Source: Symsagittifera roscoffensis (taxonomy: Eukaryota; Xenacoelomorpha; Acoela; Convolutidae). From it: a stretch of 64,000 nucleotides of DNA. A model generated the notes under the pieces. It was not told the origin of the DNA and did not search any database. It saw nothing but the letters and a program-made list of their open reading frames with translations. Location of the stretch: contig NC_087066.1 in assembly GCF_963678635.1 (NCBI RefSeq), positions 21,421,996-21,485,995 on the forward strand, in the 5' to 3' direction. The translations under genes and the position numbers were made by a program. Each line of letters begins with the position of its first letter. Position 1 is the first letter of the stretch. Positions 37,201-52,200 of the stretch are shown piece by piece.

Positions 37201-40200
37201 TGTTAAAGTCTGAAAATAATTGAATTTTCCAGAATATTTTCTTTTTGATATTTTTTTATGATTAAAAACAATTAACATTGTTTTGCTTTTATACAAACTC
37301 TTGTTTCTCGGGGCGGATCTAGGGCTTTTTCGCTGGTGTGAAAATAGCTCCAAAGGGTAGACCCTTTGAGTGGCGAGGGGTTCGAACATCTGAAGAAGCT
37401 CCTGGTTTTTTCTCTAGACAGATTTCGTCTTTTCAAACAATCATTTTTTACAGAACTTTTCCCCAACATTCTGAAGACTTTTGCCATTCTGCGCTCAAAC
37501 TTTTGTTACTGTGACAGTTTTTTTAGCGTTATTTGGGTTTTAAAAATGCAATTTCGGGTTAATTAGTTCGCGCAAAAGTTCCAATTTTCTATTGGTGCCT
37601 AGCGTCTGGGCGATTTAATCCAGCTCAGAAACTTGCATTGAAATGAGTTAATGGATCCAAATATTTGGATGAAAAGAAGCACTAACTCATTATTTACATT
37701 TTTTAATCAAAATTTTAACCAATTTATTCAAAAGAGTAGAGAGTGGGGAGAGGGAGAGTGGGCGACTTCTCATTTTGGCCCGAACACCTCACTACCAAAA
37801 AAATCAACCTCTAGATGAACCTCCCTAAAAGTTTTCTAAGGACCATTGTATTAATTTTGAGGGGAAGCGCTTGTCGACAAAACGACATTTCTTGGTCAAA
37901 AGTGCCAAAAAACGTCGTTTTGACTTGTTTGTTTTTAGAATATTCATTAAAAAATAGGTTTTCGAAGTGTTATGGGTGAGCTCGGAAAAATCATTTTGGT
38001 TGATCAAAAAATGTTTTTTTTTTGAAAATTCATCATGGACCTCATAAAATTCACTGTGGACCTCCTAAACTTTCAAAACTTTTGATTCCACTGTTCATCT
38101 TTGCAAAAAATCCTTGATCTAAATTTTAATTCTTGGTGTGAAATTTTGAAAACTGGGTTAGCTGGTTACTGTGCAAGTAGCACAGAATGTTCCGACCAAA
38201 ATCTAAAAAAAAAACAGAACTTTTTTTTCAAATTAGGGTCATTTTTTTCGGCGTGGTGTGACAAAAAGATCTGAACGAAAAATTTGGTCTTATGAATATT
38301 CGACAGTCATAATAAAATAAGCAAAAATTGTAGAAAAAGTTCCAAAAAAACTTTAATTTTTTGAAGTTTTTGTTTTGCAAATGGCGCTAAAACACACCAA
38401 TAACATTTTTAATTGAAAAAAAACTAAATTTTTACGGCCTGAATTAAGCAAAAATAAACTATTGTAAGCCTGCTTACTCGAATAATTTGCTCAATTTTAG
38501 ACTAAAATCAAAAATTTTAAACATGTTTTTCTCAATACTGCGACAACTTCTCAGAAAAATTTTAAAGTCATTCGAATCACGACTGAAACGGTTTGACATG
38601 ATATATCACTCCCATTCCCATAATCATTTGTACGACCTGATTTTGCGTGGAAAACGAAACTAAAAAAAAAGAAAACAACTAAAGCACACCCGAATACAAA
38701 GTTCCTCTCCATTTTTCTAATGGTCGCAACTATTATTTTTTTTAATGGTCGGAACTATTATTGTTTAAAGGGCCGCCGTAAACTTCAGAGCTGATAACTC
38801 TTGTCTTGTTTTCTTTCGTTAAAAGTTTTCTGATCTGTTGCTGCTCGTAAAATATTTCATTTAAGCTTTAAAATGGGGTCTTTTCGTTTATAGCCCAATT
38901 TAATTTTGAAAAAGGAAAATTATACTTTTTATTGCAAAATTATGATCAATATTACAGTAAAACGCAAGGTTTATATCCATTTGGCCTCGAATGAATTTAT
39001 AAAACTGCAAAAAGGAGAATTAAAAGGTCATTCAGAACTCATTTGGACTCAATTTTATGATATTTACGAGAAGAAAACGTCAAAAAAGAGAAAGAGACTT
39101 TTTTGAGGCTAAGTTAGATGACAACAGTTCGTTTCGACCTGCGCCAAGTTAATAGCCAGCTCGTGTTAGTAATATTGATCAATTTTGCAACAAAAATTTT
39201 AATTTCGACTTTTCATCATTTAAGGTGGCGGGGGTTATAACCGAAAAGACCCCTAAAATGAACTAGGTAAATCCATTGTCACAGAGCTCAACGATTTTCT
39301 TGAACTTATGAGCTTTAGTTGCCTGGTTTAATTGAAAACTGTCAAGTTCCTTTAATAAGACTGTAACCGCTATAAAATATCCTCGAGCTTCTCCGTAGAT
39401 TGATCCATGAATTAATACATTAGCAGAATTGACATTTTCTTTATTCTTTTATAGTTTTCACAAATGTTCTTTCCGTAGGGGGTTAAGAGAGACAGCTTCT
39501 AAAGAAAGAGAACGAAATTTGTCTCTTAAGGACTACTAAGTAAGAGGTCACATGACCTCATAAACTCTTTCGATTTCTGAATCAACTGTAGATATGTTTT
39601 CTCAAATGTAGGTATGTAGTTTTTTTTTAAAGTGACCAGGGGCGGATCTAGGATTTTATCAAGGAGGGGGGGGCTCGGATTTTCAAAGGGGGGGGGGGGG
39701 GGCTCGGACTTTTTTTAGATCGACCAAATTGATTTTCCGAGCTCTCTCTCAAAGCTTTTAAAAGGCCCTGTTTTGGTCAAAACTTGAGCGCCTCAGGCAA
39801 AATTTTGAAAAAACAGGCCAAAAAAAGCATTTTTAGGCACTTTTTGGAAAAATTTGACCAAAAAATCGCGTTTTTTCGGCGCGAGCTCCCATTTCAAAAT
39901 TAGTATATACTGGCGCCAAAGGCGCCTTTAGAAAAATTTTAGGTTCCGTCATCAAAAATGGATATCTCAAAATAGTACAAAGAAGGATCCTTTGGGTCAG
40001 TAGGGTGGTCAAATCCCTGATAGGAAAAGGCGTCCGCCCTCTCCCCCCACTCCCCAAATCCGCCCCTGTAAGTGACTGAGAATTGCTTAATCATGTGCAA
40101 AATACTCATCATTTTTGATGTCTTATAAACTGCTAAACACTAATAAACTGCTGAAACTTGATGTCTTCTTAACGTTTCTAAAGAATGAAATAAATAAATA

Positions 40201-43200
40201 AATAAATAAACAAAGAAAGGTGGAAGAAAGAATAAATGAAAAATAGTTGAAGAAAATAATACGATATTTCATGAAATTCCTAAACTGTTTAACACCCAAC
40301 TCTTAGATGATAGAGTAAAGAATCAACCTTGGGATCTACGAAGTGATTCAACCTGTGAAGTGAATAATTTTATTCATCAATTTGTAGGACCATTCTCAGA
40401 CCAGAACTTTTCTCAGTATAATTTTGAGCCAACAAACCGATTATTTTTATTTGTTATAATTTAATTCAGGGTGAACTCAGCCAATCTTCGGCTGGATCCC
40501 GACGCAACTCGGCAGTCGGACCGACTTTTAACTCGGGATCAACAGGACTCCTCGGAGGTCTCTCGTCGGCACTCGCCACCGGATCCACCTCCAACCAGCA
40601 GACCAAAAGCAGTGAACCTGCGTTGGGCTTCCTGCCGTCAATAGGCATCGGAGGGGGAGGGGGCGGAGGGAAGAAGGGGGGCAATGAGGGGGGCAAGGGT
40701 ATGTTTTCATCGTGGATGACGGGCAGTAAAACACAGTCCAATGCATCTCAAAATCTACAGGTTCGTTTCGTGTCAGTGATTCCTAATTTAACTACTTAAT
40801 TATGTTTGAATACCTGCTAACTTGTTTTATCTATTTTAATCCTATCCAACTTTTATCTATATTTTTCTTTTTTTTTGTCAAAGCAAAGTAGTGGGATTTA
40901 GGATGAATTGTAATTTTTCCTAAATTTTTAATGTATAGCCCTGAGATTTTAGGATGTTTAGAGTTTTTTATTCATTTTTCCCTCTTTGAGTGCTCATTCA
41001 AATGAATGAGGTGCATTTTAATGAATGTTGTGTTATCAACAGTAGCCACGATAGTACGTGACATGCACTCCTTTTCATGACAGTGTCTCAAGGCTACAGT
41101 CCCAAAAAGGGTTGATAAGTCTGAAATTGCTTGAACAAAATTAGTTAGAGGGTTGTGTTTATTTTCAAGTAAAATAATCAGTCTAAGAAATGACGTTCGT
41201 AGCGAATTTTAATTATTTTTATCTCAAAGCAAAAACCCAATCTTGATCATATGTGTTTTTAAAGTATGTATATCGAATTGCAAGAAGCGCCACAAGCATG
41301 AAGGGAAAGGAACATGAGTAAATTATTCAAAAAACGAAAATGTATACACGCCAATTTAAAAAAAACCTATCTAATCAAAGTTTGGGTGATCTTAAGTGAT
41401 CGGATTTGTCAATTAGTTAAGACTGAGACACCAAATTAATAGGATAAAAAATTTTGTGTCCCTCTACAAAGTCGAACTCCAGCTCTTATTGCTTTGACCT
41501 TTGACATGGGTAGCAGTTCCGGTAACCTTTCATGTCAAGTTTCTGAGATATTTGTCATGTTTTTGGACTCTTTTGAGACGCTCCTGGCAAAATTGCGACA
41601 CTACTTATCGATCATAGAACCTGCTCATTTGAGAAGGTGCTTAGTGAGCTTACCCGAAATGAACTTAAATGCATCTCTACTTGATACCAAAAAAGCCAAT
41701 TAGCCCTAAGCTACAGTGGGGTATAAATTCGTTTTCACATCGATTTTTGCTCCTCTGTATCTCCCTAGAATATCTTAGCTTCAAAAAATGACCCTCAGGT
41801 CTCAAAAAAGGATGGATTTAAGAGGCTTATAAAAGATTTATCTTGTCAAGGAACAGGATTTCGCTAGTTCAAAAAAGACAAGAATCTAGCTCTAAGACAT
41901 TTGATATGGTTAGTAAGACATGAAAAATTTCTGAACTTTATGAATAATCTAAGAAATTGATCTAATTTAGCTCAATTTTACGGAAACCTAAATTTTTTCG
42001 CATCGCGAATTAAAAATGAAAAACGATTCGAAGTAGATGGGGATGAAATGAAATTTTGCACAGTTGGAACCAAAATAATCCCCATTTTTTAAGCTATTTT
42101 TTATACCAATTTTAATCCAATCAGCCTTGAAATGAATCACCTCTGGCACATACCAATAGGCATCAATATTTTGAGTGGAAAACACATTTTTGTCAAAAGT
42201 TTCAAAAAAGGCCCAAAAACCTTAATTTGGCATGTTTTGTTATACGTCAATTGGCAACGCTGAATTTCTTGCCAATTTTTTTGATCTAATAGTTGTTACC
42301 TTCCGTACACTGCCTGAGGTTCCAAATGCAGGCAGACTGCAGACAATTTAATCTGTGTGATCTTATCTACATCGAAGACACACTTACCAACAGTCTACTA
42401 GTGTGCCTCCCGCTTTCCTCGCCTTCATCTATATACGCACAGTAAAATCAAGGTTATAATTCAATCCTTTTCAATCCAGCTATTCTGAACTATAAATTCA
42501 CGCTTCGCTGATTATTGTTGATCGATGCTTGTAATCTCTTGGTTTTTGCTAATCCTTATGGCTCGTCTGTTGGGGCTGAAAAAGTGTAAATCCCACATTT
42601 TGTACAGTTATGGGGCAGAAAATTGCGAGTTTTTGTTTTTCAACGTGCAACTGAACGACTTTTTTTTGCATTTTTTCGTTTTCTTTTCAACTTTTTGATC
42701 TACATGGTTCAAATTCTCGCACATGATTGATGCAACTATTTCTAAAATCTGGTTCAAAAACTTGACAAAAGTTTTGGGGGCTTTGGTTCGAATGTCGATC
42801 ATATCTCAATAGGTGCTTTTTTGGGATAACTTTAACCATTACCCCCCTATGGTACCCAGTAACAAATCTCCTCCTATAGAGAAATAATTTAACGAATAAG
42901 CATGAGATTTTGAACCTAGTAACGAGATTTTGAACCCTATGTAGTGCAAAACAACAGAGCGCTGATGATCAAAACAATTTCAAGCTAGTTTTTGAAGAGA
43001 AAACTTTTTCGGTTGATGCATAAAGGCAAACCGACAATTCGCCGATATCAATAAAGGGTCGAAAGCAACGATTGGCAGTCTATAGAAAAAACGAATTTTT
43101 TTAGAGTCAGTGACAGTTTGTAGCAAGGTATTGACAAGCAGTTGATCGCTAGGCTTCGCTGTGTTTACATTCGGCAGGCAAACAATAAGAGCATTGTTGT

Positions 43201-46200
43201 TCCGACTTTCGATACGAAAGTAACGGAAAATTTGTGCTCGGGGTGGGTTTTTTTTTCTTCAGACAAAATTCGACTTTTTAACTAGCCATTTTTGACAAAA
43301 ATTTTTAAATATCACTCGAAAGCTCTTGTTGTTCCTTGCTTAAATTTGAAAATATTTTTCACCTGTGACCATTTTCGTAAAGTTATGGGGGTTTAAAGAT
43401 TGCGATTTTGGCCAATTTGGGACAATTAATGCGCGATATATTTTGCGCTATTAACGCGTAAGCTGAGATTTAATCCGTCTTTTAAATCGTTCCAAATTGG
43501 TTGAAGAAGCTTATTTGCCATAATTGATTTGTTACAAGGAGCAAAATCTATCCTTTTGTACTTTATATGGCGAGTGGGGTGATGTTTTTCATAAAAAAAT
43601 TCAAATTTTAGAGAAAAAAAAAATCATTTTTTTATTACATTTAATTTTTTTTGTTATTACTGCTCCATAAACCTCAAAAGGCAGTCGGAACATTCAGGGC
43701 TTCACCCTGATACGAGCAGTCCTATTCAATGTTTGTATCTATTTCTAAATATAAGAGTGGGATTCTGTTCTGATTTATGAAACGGTGCGACTTGTCGCGA
43801 AATTAAAAACTTTTTGTCGAAAAAACTTTCAAAAATATGATGCATGAAACAAAAAAAAATTCTTTGTATAAAACATACATCAATTTGGGCAGATGGAAAA
43901 GCATCATATATTTTTTTGTATTTTGAATGTGAGCTTCGAAGTTTTCTCAAGAGAATACGTTCTGATTCTGATTGAAATCATTTAAAATTTCATTGCACAA
44001 GTAGTTTTACGCTAGTCATTTAAATTACTGAGAAAAAAATCATTTACAATAAAATTTTAAACCTGTTTTTTTTTCGTACAAGTTGACTTTTGAGCAAAAA
44101 GTAAAAAAAGACAGAATAAGCTTCAAGTTTTTTAAAATTGAAATGTTTTAAGGTCGTTTTTGAATTTCATATTATAGTTTTTATCCTCAATTGAGTAGTT
44201 TTCAGGTCCATTTAGTTTTGTTTAGTTCGAGCGAAAATGTCTTTAAAAGAAAATTTATCATTCAGGTAGAAAAAAACTTCCTTCTTCTCTTTTTAAGTAG
44301 GTTTTATGCAACTATTAGGTAAGAAAAAACTATTAAGAGCTCCCCTGACAAAAAGTTAAAATTCAAAATAAAGAAAGTTATCTATCTGCAAAAATGGGCT
44401 TTCTCTTTAGTTGTTTTTCCATTTTTTGAAGACACTTTATTCACTCATGCTCAACTCACTATCACTTCAAGCGTTCGTACAAAATTTTTTGCACCCCGCA
44501 AAAGAAAGTATCTACTCTATTATACTTGTGCAGCAACTGGTTAAGCTGGTTTCGATGCATATATAGTTAAATAATCGAAATCCTAAGCTCGAATCAACCT
44601 GTTTTAGGACGCAAATTAGGATCTAATGAAACACATCATGTAGTACCACTTTAGATAAATTTCAGTTTCTGGTCTCATTTCCTTTAATCTAAAATGAAAA
44701 CAATTTGCCAAAAATTAGCTAAAACTCCTATATTATTTTGTTTTGTCCGTATAACAACGTAAGTCAACATTAAAATTTGAATGAAGCAATGGTAGCAATT
44801 GATCTTTTGTGTCTTCGTAAAAACAATTTAAAAGACTTTCTTTTTTCACTTGTTTTTATTAAATTGAATTGTGTTTTGTTCATCCGTGTATTGCGGTTTA
44901 TCAAATGTTCTCAACATTTTCTCTCCAAACAAGTTATATGATTCGCATGAAACGAAGAAAGCTTTAAATTCTCAACTGTTTCATCTCTAGTGGGAAAGGT
45001 CTTAATAAAAACTAGACTTTTATCAGAAATTCGTTAAAAGCAATTTGTTTTGTGAAATTTGGACGCAATAGTTTTATCTTTTCATCTTTTTGTTCAAAAT
45101 TAGGGCGAAAAACAGAGTTAGGGCAAAAATCATCCAAAATTATTATTTTAACATCTATTTATGGCAAATTTTGCTGCCTATTGTAAAAAAATTGACTTCA
45201 ATAACTTCGTATGAGTGAAATGAGATATGATTCATTAGAAAACGTGTTTTCAAAACAAGTTCTGGATTGTTAGATTTTTTTTAACATTTGCCTTAAGGGC
45301 ACTGCATATATCTATCCGATCCTTCAGAATGCATTTTATGTGCTGTAGAGCTTTCTACACATGCAAAGCATAGTGTGGTAATACGAAGCATTTTTCCCAC
45401 TTAAGTTCCAAATAAAAATGCTACTTTTGATGGCACTTGTGAACAGTAAGTCATGCAAAGCATAGTGTGGTAATACGAAGCATTTTTTCCACTTAAGTTC
45501 CAAATAAAAATGCTACTTTTGATGGCACTTGTGAACAGTAAGTCCTTTCCAAAAATTTTCCAACTCTGTATGTTTTGCAAAAATTTTGAAATGCATAATT
45601 CATACAAAGTTTGGCATTGCTAGGTTAATGCATGCAAGTTTGTGTGGTTGCAATTAGTTTACTACATTCCAATCAATACATGCAAAATTTGTCTTTTTGT
45701 GACAACTTCCGAGTCTTTTGACGCTTTCTTGCTTGTGTTTTCTCGCTTGTGTCATGCTATTCGCTCCAAAATGATATTTGGATTACGTCTCAAATGGCAT
45801 AATTCCCAAATTGCATAAAAATGAAAAATTTCCCAAATGGCATAAATTGAATGCAACAGTTGCTTTGGAAAAATCGAGAACAGTTTTTTCGTGAACAATG
45901 TGAGAAAATTAGTCAAATTGTCAATTCAAATGTTGACTGACATTTTATTGTGAAAAACTTGTAGAACTTTTTATCAAAAGCAAGAAGCATAAAGCTTGCG
46001 GTTATTTATAAGCTTCTTGTGGTCAACTTTTTTTTACAAATCTATTGCTTAAATTTGTTTGGAAGTAATTAATTCCAAATATTGTTCACATGCTTTCGTT
46101 CCTGACAAAATGCTAGAATTAGAAATTGATAGAAAACGTTTAAATTACAATGAAAACTTAAAATTTATGCCATTTTGGAAAAGTTTTCATTTTTATGCCG

Positions 46201-49200
46201 TTTGGGAATTATGCCATTTGGGAAGTTACTGATATTTGCATCGGTTTTGGCCGGAGTTTGTTTTTGACATTTTGCTAATATTTGATTTTTTGCCTAAATT
46301 TTTATGCTGAAAAATTTGCTATCCATGTGCATAAAAAGCGTTGGGTAACATTTTCAGATGCTACCAAATTTGTTGCTGTTCAGACCATTAGAAAATATAT
46401 GCGATGATAAAAACCGCTATCAAAAATTCACTGACGCAATTTGAGACAATTAAAACTATTTAGAAAATTTGCACCTTTGCAGCTTTGTAAAAATTAATTG
46501 ATACATCTGCAGTAACTGGAAAGCATTTTCGACATTATATGTTGAGAATTCATACTTTGAATATGGGTTAAATGACGATTACTTTTCAAGAACAACCCCA
46601 GCATCAAAGAGTATATTTTAATGGAGGGCTCTCGAAACCCAGAATGAACCGACGCGTTATATTGAACTAATAAATTTTTAGTTCATGCGTACTTATCATT
46701 ATCATTATCATTTACTCTGTTCAGGCGCGAGCAAAATTTTTTCATGCTCAATGGCATTTTAAGCTGTTCACCGATTATTATTAATGTATATTGCCCTACC
46801 TTGCAACATGAAAGTAGATCAAATAAGCCTTGCTTGATTAAGTTTCCTGGAAGCATATTGCATTGATGCTGTATACCTTATTCGGGTATTACTTTACAAA
46901 GGAAAACAGCAGAACAAAAGCTGTAAAATGACCTTGGGTGAGAAAGAACAGCGGGAAATTCCGGTGAAAAGGCCGCTGGTGGCAATCGGATCTGTGCTAA
47001 CAATTTGAAGTCTGGAAAACGCAATCCTTCAAAAAAATACATGAAGCAAAACCAGAATTAAACCAAATAATTGTATCAAATTATGTTCTGATTGACAAAC
47101 TATCGCAAATTACAGATTCCTTCTCACTGTTTTACAAATTAAAAAAATATATTTTCCAAAAATCATAATGTTTCAAAAACTTTCTCAATAAGGAACGAAA
47201 AAAAACGGGAATTTGAACTACAGTTTGTATAATGTTCAAATGAGATGTTGGAAATTCCATCCAAATGCCTTGTAGCCCTTAATCAACTCCCTAGCAAAAA
47301 ACGAACCGCTGTCTTTGAAATAATCGAAGTGGTTAGAGTTCATATTGCAAACTCATGTTTTAAAACCCCACCATAACGACCTGAACTGACAAAAAGTATT
47401 TTGCAATCATTTTTATACAGACAAGGAGGAGATAATTTTAAATTATCGACTCGAATCAACTTCAATTTAGTAAGCGTTGATTCCAAAATATAACTTAAAC
47501 AATCAATTCCAATCAAAGATGCTCAATAAAGAATTGCAGCGAAAGTAAAATACATTAAAAAAATAACAATACGTGAATTATTCTTGAATACTTTTTTGTG
47601 AAACACAATTTTTTCTGCTCAGTTTTTGCATTTTTATTGAAAATATTATTTAGGGATGAAATCAGGTTTGTTCTAATATTTACTAGAAACAAGATTGCTC
47701 GTATCAGGGCGAAGCCCTGAATGTTCCGACTGCCTTTTGGTTTTGAGGTTTATGGAGCAGTAATAACAAAAAAAAACTAAATGTAATAAAATAAATTGAA
47801 ACTTTTTTTTCTAAAATTTGAATTTTTTTTATGGAAAACTACAATAAAGTACAAAAGGTCTATGGAGCAGTAATAATTTGAAAAATTAAAAATGAAAAAA
47901 AAATTTCAAAAAAAATCGAGATTTTTTGTAAATACAAAGTGATAAATTTCGCTCCTAGTAACAAATCAATTAAGGCAAATAAGCTTCCTTCAACCAATTT
48001 GGAACGATTTCTAAGACGGACTAAACATCCGCTTACGAAAAATTATTGCTCGTTAATTGGCCAAAATGGCAATCTTTAAGCCCCATTTTTTTTTACGAAA
48101 ATGATCACAGGTAAAATATCTTTCCAAATTTAAGCTCAGGACAACAATACCTTTTGAATGATGCAAAAAAAACTCCGTCAAAAATGGCTAGTTAAAAAGT
48201 CGAAACTTGTCTGAAGAAAAAAAAACCCACCCCGAGCACAATTATTCCGTTACTTTCGTTACGAAAGTCGGAACAAGACTGCTCGTATCAGGGCGAAGCC
48301 CTGAAAGTTCCGACTGCCTTTTAACGTTTATGAAGCAGTAATAACATTAAAAAAATCAAATGAAATAAAATAAAATGAAAAACTTTTTTTCTAAATTTTG
48401 AAATGACCCCACACACGCCCCACACGCCATATAAAGTACAAAACAATAGATTTCGCTCCTTGCAACAAATCAATTATGACGAATAATCTTCTCTCAACCA
48501 ATTTGGAACGATTTCTAAGACGGATTAAATCTCCGCTTACGCGTTAATAGCGCGAAATATATCGCGCGTTAATTGTCCCAAATTGGTCAAAATGGCCAAA
48601 AATGGCAAATTTTAAACCCTCGTAACTTTACGAAAAATGATCACAGGTGAAATATCTTTTCAAATTTAAGCTCAGGACAACAATAGCTTTTGAATGATAT
48701 AAAAAATTCCGTCAAAAATGGCTAGTTAAAAAGTCGAAATTTGTCTGAAGAAAAAAATACCCACCCCGAGCACAAATATTCTGTTACTTTCGTATCGAAA
48801 TTCGGAACAATAATAACTCAAGTAAGTAACTACTTTTTCAGGATCATTTTTATCACAAATGTGGAAAATTTGTCAGATATGCTGTTAAATTTATCCAAAA
48901 GGCAGTTTATTTGTTAACACTCATAATCTCTTAGTTCACAATTCTTCAGAAACGCTTTCATTTTGTGAATTGGTGGCCTAAATTTTGAGCTGAACGATTG
49001 CCAAAAGCTGGCACTGGAAATTACCAAGAAAAAAATTGCCGAAGATTTGTATAGGGAATTTTCATTGGCAGACTAAATTATGGCATCAAAAGCTCCCCGC
49101 GTTAAAGTCTACCGCAGTCTAAACCAGGCGGTCCCAGCTATGTAAAGTATTATTGAAAGAAGAATAAGTACTTCAAACAGCCGGGTCTAAAATTTTCACC

Positions 49201-52200
49201 TTAAATAAACGAAACAGTTTCTCAAAAACGAAACAGTTTTTTTTTCTGGAGTGAATCATTTCAGTTATAACAATAATTAATTTTGGACCTCCGCAAAGTT
49301 TGAGAAAATTGATCTTTTCGCTCTTTACCTGTCATTTGGTTTTTAATCAACCCTTTTCTGAAAAAAATTTCCATCTTGAAATTGATTAAAATTGGTTTCT
49401 TATACAGAGTTGCAAATTTATACCGAGTTGATACAGATTTTACACAAATTTTATATAGACTTTTTACAGATTAATATTCAAATTTTATGCAGATTAGTTT
49501 CAAATTTTCTTCAATTTTCCCGCCTATCAACTCATATTAGCAAATTGAGAAAAAGTTAAGCGGCTATGTTTTGAGCTGTGTTTTGAGGTAATCAACTCTC
49601 CTCACGTGACTGTGGCTCATTCCAAAACTAACGGAAATATTTATTGAAAAAAAAACTTTAACTCAAGTTCGGGAACAAAATCAAATCTTAACTACAATTG
49701 ATTAGGTTTTGAGGATTAAAAAAAGACCGTTTTAGGACAAGGAAAAAATCAGTTTTTAATCTGTTTTTTTTTCAGATTTTGATTGTTTTTTATCATGCAA
49801 AAATTCATTTAAATCATTTTAAATCGGTTTTTGGTCATTAAACTCTTTGTTTTTGTATATTAAAAAGCCATTGCAATCCATTAAAATTTATTGTAAACCG
49901 ATTTACATATACAAATGGCCGTTATACAATCATCTTTTATTCTGTATATATTCTGTTTAAAAGCCTATTTGAATAGATCATAATTTCAGTTTTGTCAGAG
50001 CGGGGTTAAAAATCCAAGGGATTCAAATTTGTAAAACCCATGAGTATTAATGCGTAGTTTGACATCCACTAATGTTGCATTAATTGATGAACCGCCGTCT
50101 TAGTACTTATGCGTCTGAAAGTGCTTCACCATTCAAAATAACTACATTTTCAAATTAATTAATTTCATTCAAACTAATTAATTTCTTTTTCAAAAGTAAA
50201 TTTAGAAGTTACATGAACAACCGAGAGAAAAAAACTGTTCTAGTTGTGTAATTCAAAATGACTATCATTAAAAAACGTAGCAAATCAGTAACTCATTATC
50301 TACTATGGGCGTTCATAACATTCATGGGGTCTACTTAACAACCCCCCCCCCCTCTTGTATCTACACCCCTGTAATTAAAAACAGTAAGTTTGCACTAGAG
50401 CGTTGTATGTAAATTCGAGTTTTGCTGCATTCTGATTGGTTGAAAATCCGCTGCAAGTAGTTTACTTAACAATCTCCCCCCTTTCTTGAAGAGAGGGGAG
50501 ATTGTTAAGTAGATCCCATTCATGTGTATTTAAAAATCGCGCGTCTTCTCTTTTATTTGAAATATTCGCATGGCACTCCGTGAACTAGAAATCCTGTTAA
50601 GCAACTGCATTTTTCACTGCCCGAAATGAGCTTTGTCTAAGCTGCGCTAATTTACAGGAAAGAGTCTTTTAGCCGCGTTTCCTGTAATCGACCTTTTTCA
50701 ACTTCAATTTAAAACTATTCATTTTAAAGAGAGGACAAAATATGTGAAAACAAGAATTTTAAACTCGGCCATGCTTTTACAACAACGGGAAATGCGCAAA
50801 TTCCTCCCTTAAAAATTTCGAGGGTTGGTTGACCAAAAAAGTATGTCGTAAAGTAGCACCAAAAAGGGAGAATCATAGGCCATTGAGTATGCCAAACTCC
50901 TTAAGGGGGGGGGGGAGAATTGGAGGCCTTTGCTTGAGCTACCAAGATTGAGCTGAAAAAAAGTTCAGCAAAAAACTGAGAAAATCACTTTTCACTTTTT
51001 CCAATTAAACGTTGGTTAAATTACGAAACGATTTTCATCCCAGCAATTAAGGGTTGCTTAAATTTTAAATGTTTTTTTTTGGGATTCCACATGACGGTTG
51101 AAAGAAAAGTTTTTATTGTGATGTCACAATTGATCCAATACAAGCTCTTTTTGAGGTATAAAAATTCCACAACAGGTCCTTCTCACTTCGTGAAGTATTC
51201 GGAACAATAACATAAAACAAACCAACAAGATCAAGCACCCACCCTCATTGTTTCTATTTCACGTTTTAATCACCTGTCTAGCGGTGAAAAAACGAATGAA
51301 AGAAATCATAAGTACAGCTTTTTTCGACATTGAATCAATTTTTTAATTATATCTTATGTAAAAAGTTGAATCACAAATAAAAAGCCTCAATATACTAATA
51401 TTATCAGAGCTCGTACTTCGCACAATTATAATACTTGTTTTTTCATGAATAGTATACATTATGAAGTCACATTTCTTTCCCACTGAAAAAGTTATCGGAT
51501 TGATATTTTTACAGGCCTAGAATGGTAATTTACGTTCTGATATTTTTTCAATTTAAAATTCGTCTGCGCTCAATAACTAATCATCAACCTAATTATTTCA
51601 CAAGAAGGAAATTTCTTAGATGATGCCATACAATCTTATTTTCGTTTTTTTTAAATCTCAAAATAATGATAAGTTTCTTCTCGCTTACGTAGCATCCTCG
51701 TTAATTTGTCAAACAAAAGACGGAACGGAGGAAGAGGTGAACGTAGAAAAAAATTAGCTAATCTAAATCTTTGGGTGGCTAATTACGCATTTTTTAGCAG
51801 AACATTCGGCAAAAAAAATCATAAAGAATGCAGACCGAGAAGCACAATTTTGTTTTTGTTTGGTAAAGCTGCTTTTTAACGGAGAACAATTTAGAAAAAT
51901 ATCAGAAAATCAAGCAATATTGGCAAAAAAAATTTTTTTTTCTAATGTGATACGCTTTGGTGGGTATTTTGGTCTATATCTCTAAAATGAAAAAAAAAGT
52001 GTCATAACCGATTAAAAATTGACTCAATTCTTATTATTTTACGCAAAAAAAAAGTTTTTTAATCAATCATAATCGATTATTTTCAAATTATCTCGAAACT
52101 TGTTTTTCCAAAAAAGCAATCCACTTTAAATGAATGTATACGATTTAGAACCTTTTTCATCTGTTTTTGTCATTTGTTTTTCGTTGTTTCTCGGGTTTAC

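Larger units (their letters stand above)
36447..40469 (+). other. intron 2 of the SFT2-type gene
   Basis: A 4.0-kb AT-rich intron. It contains a truncated copy of the CAGGGGCGGA element (about 37312-37400), a complete copy (39637-40068), and a short (AATA)n run at about 40189-40210. A block at about 38643-38735 (GCGTGGAAAAC ... CAAAGTTCCTCTCCATTTT) recurs at about 61050-61110, so it is a dispersed repeat. Confidence 0.65.

Noticed and set aside
40466-40746. Minus-strand ORFs of 91 and 72 codons
   Set aside because: They are antisense shadows of exon 3 of the SFT2-type gene, which has matched splice sites on the + strand.
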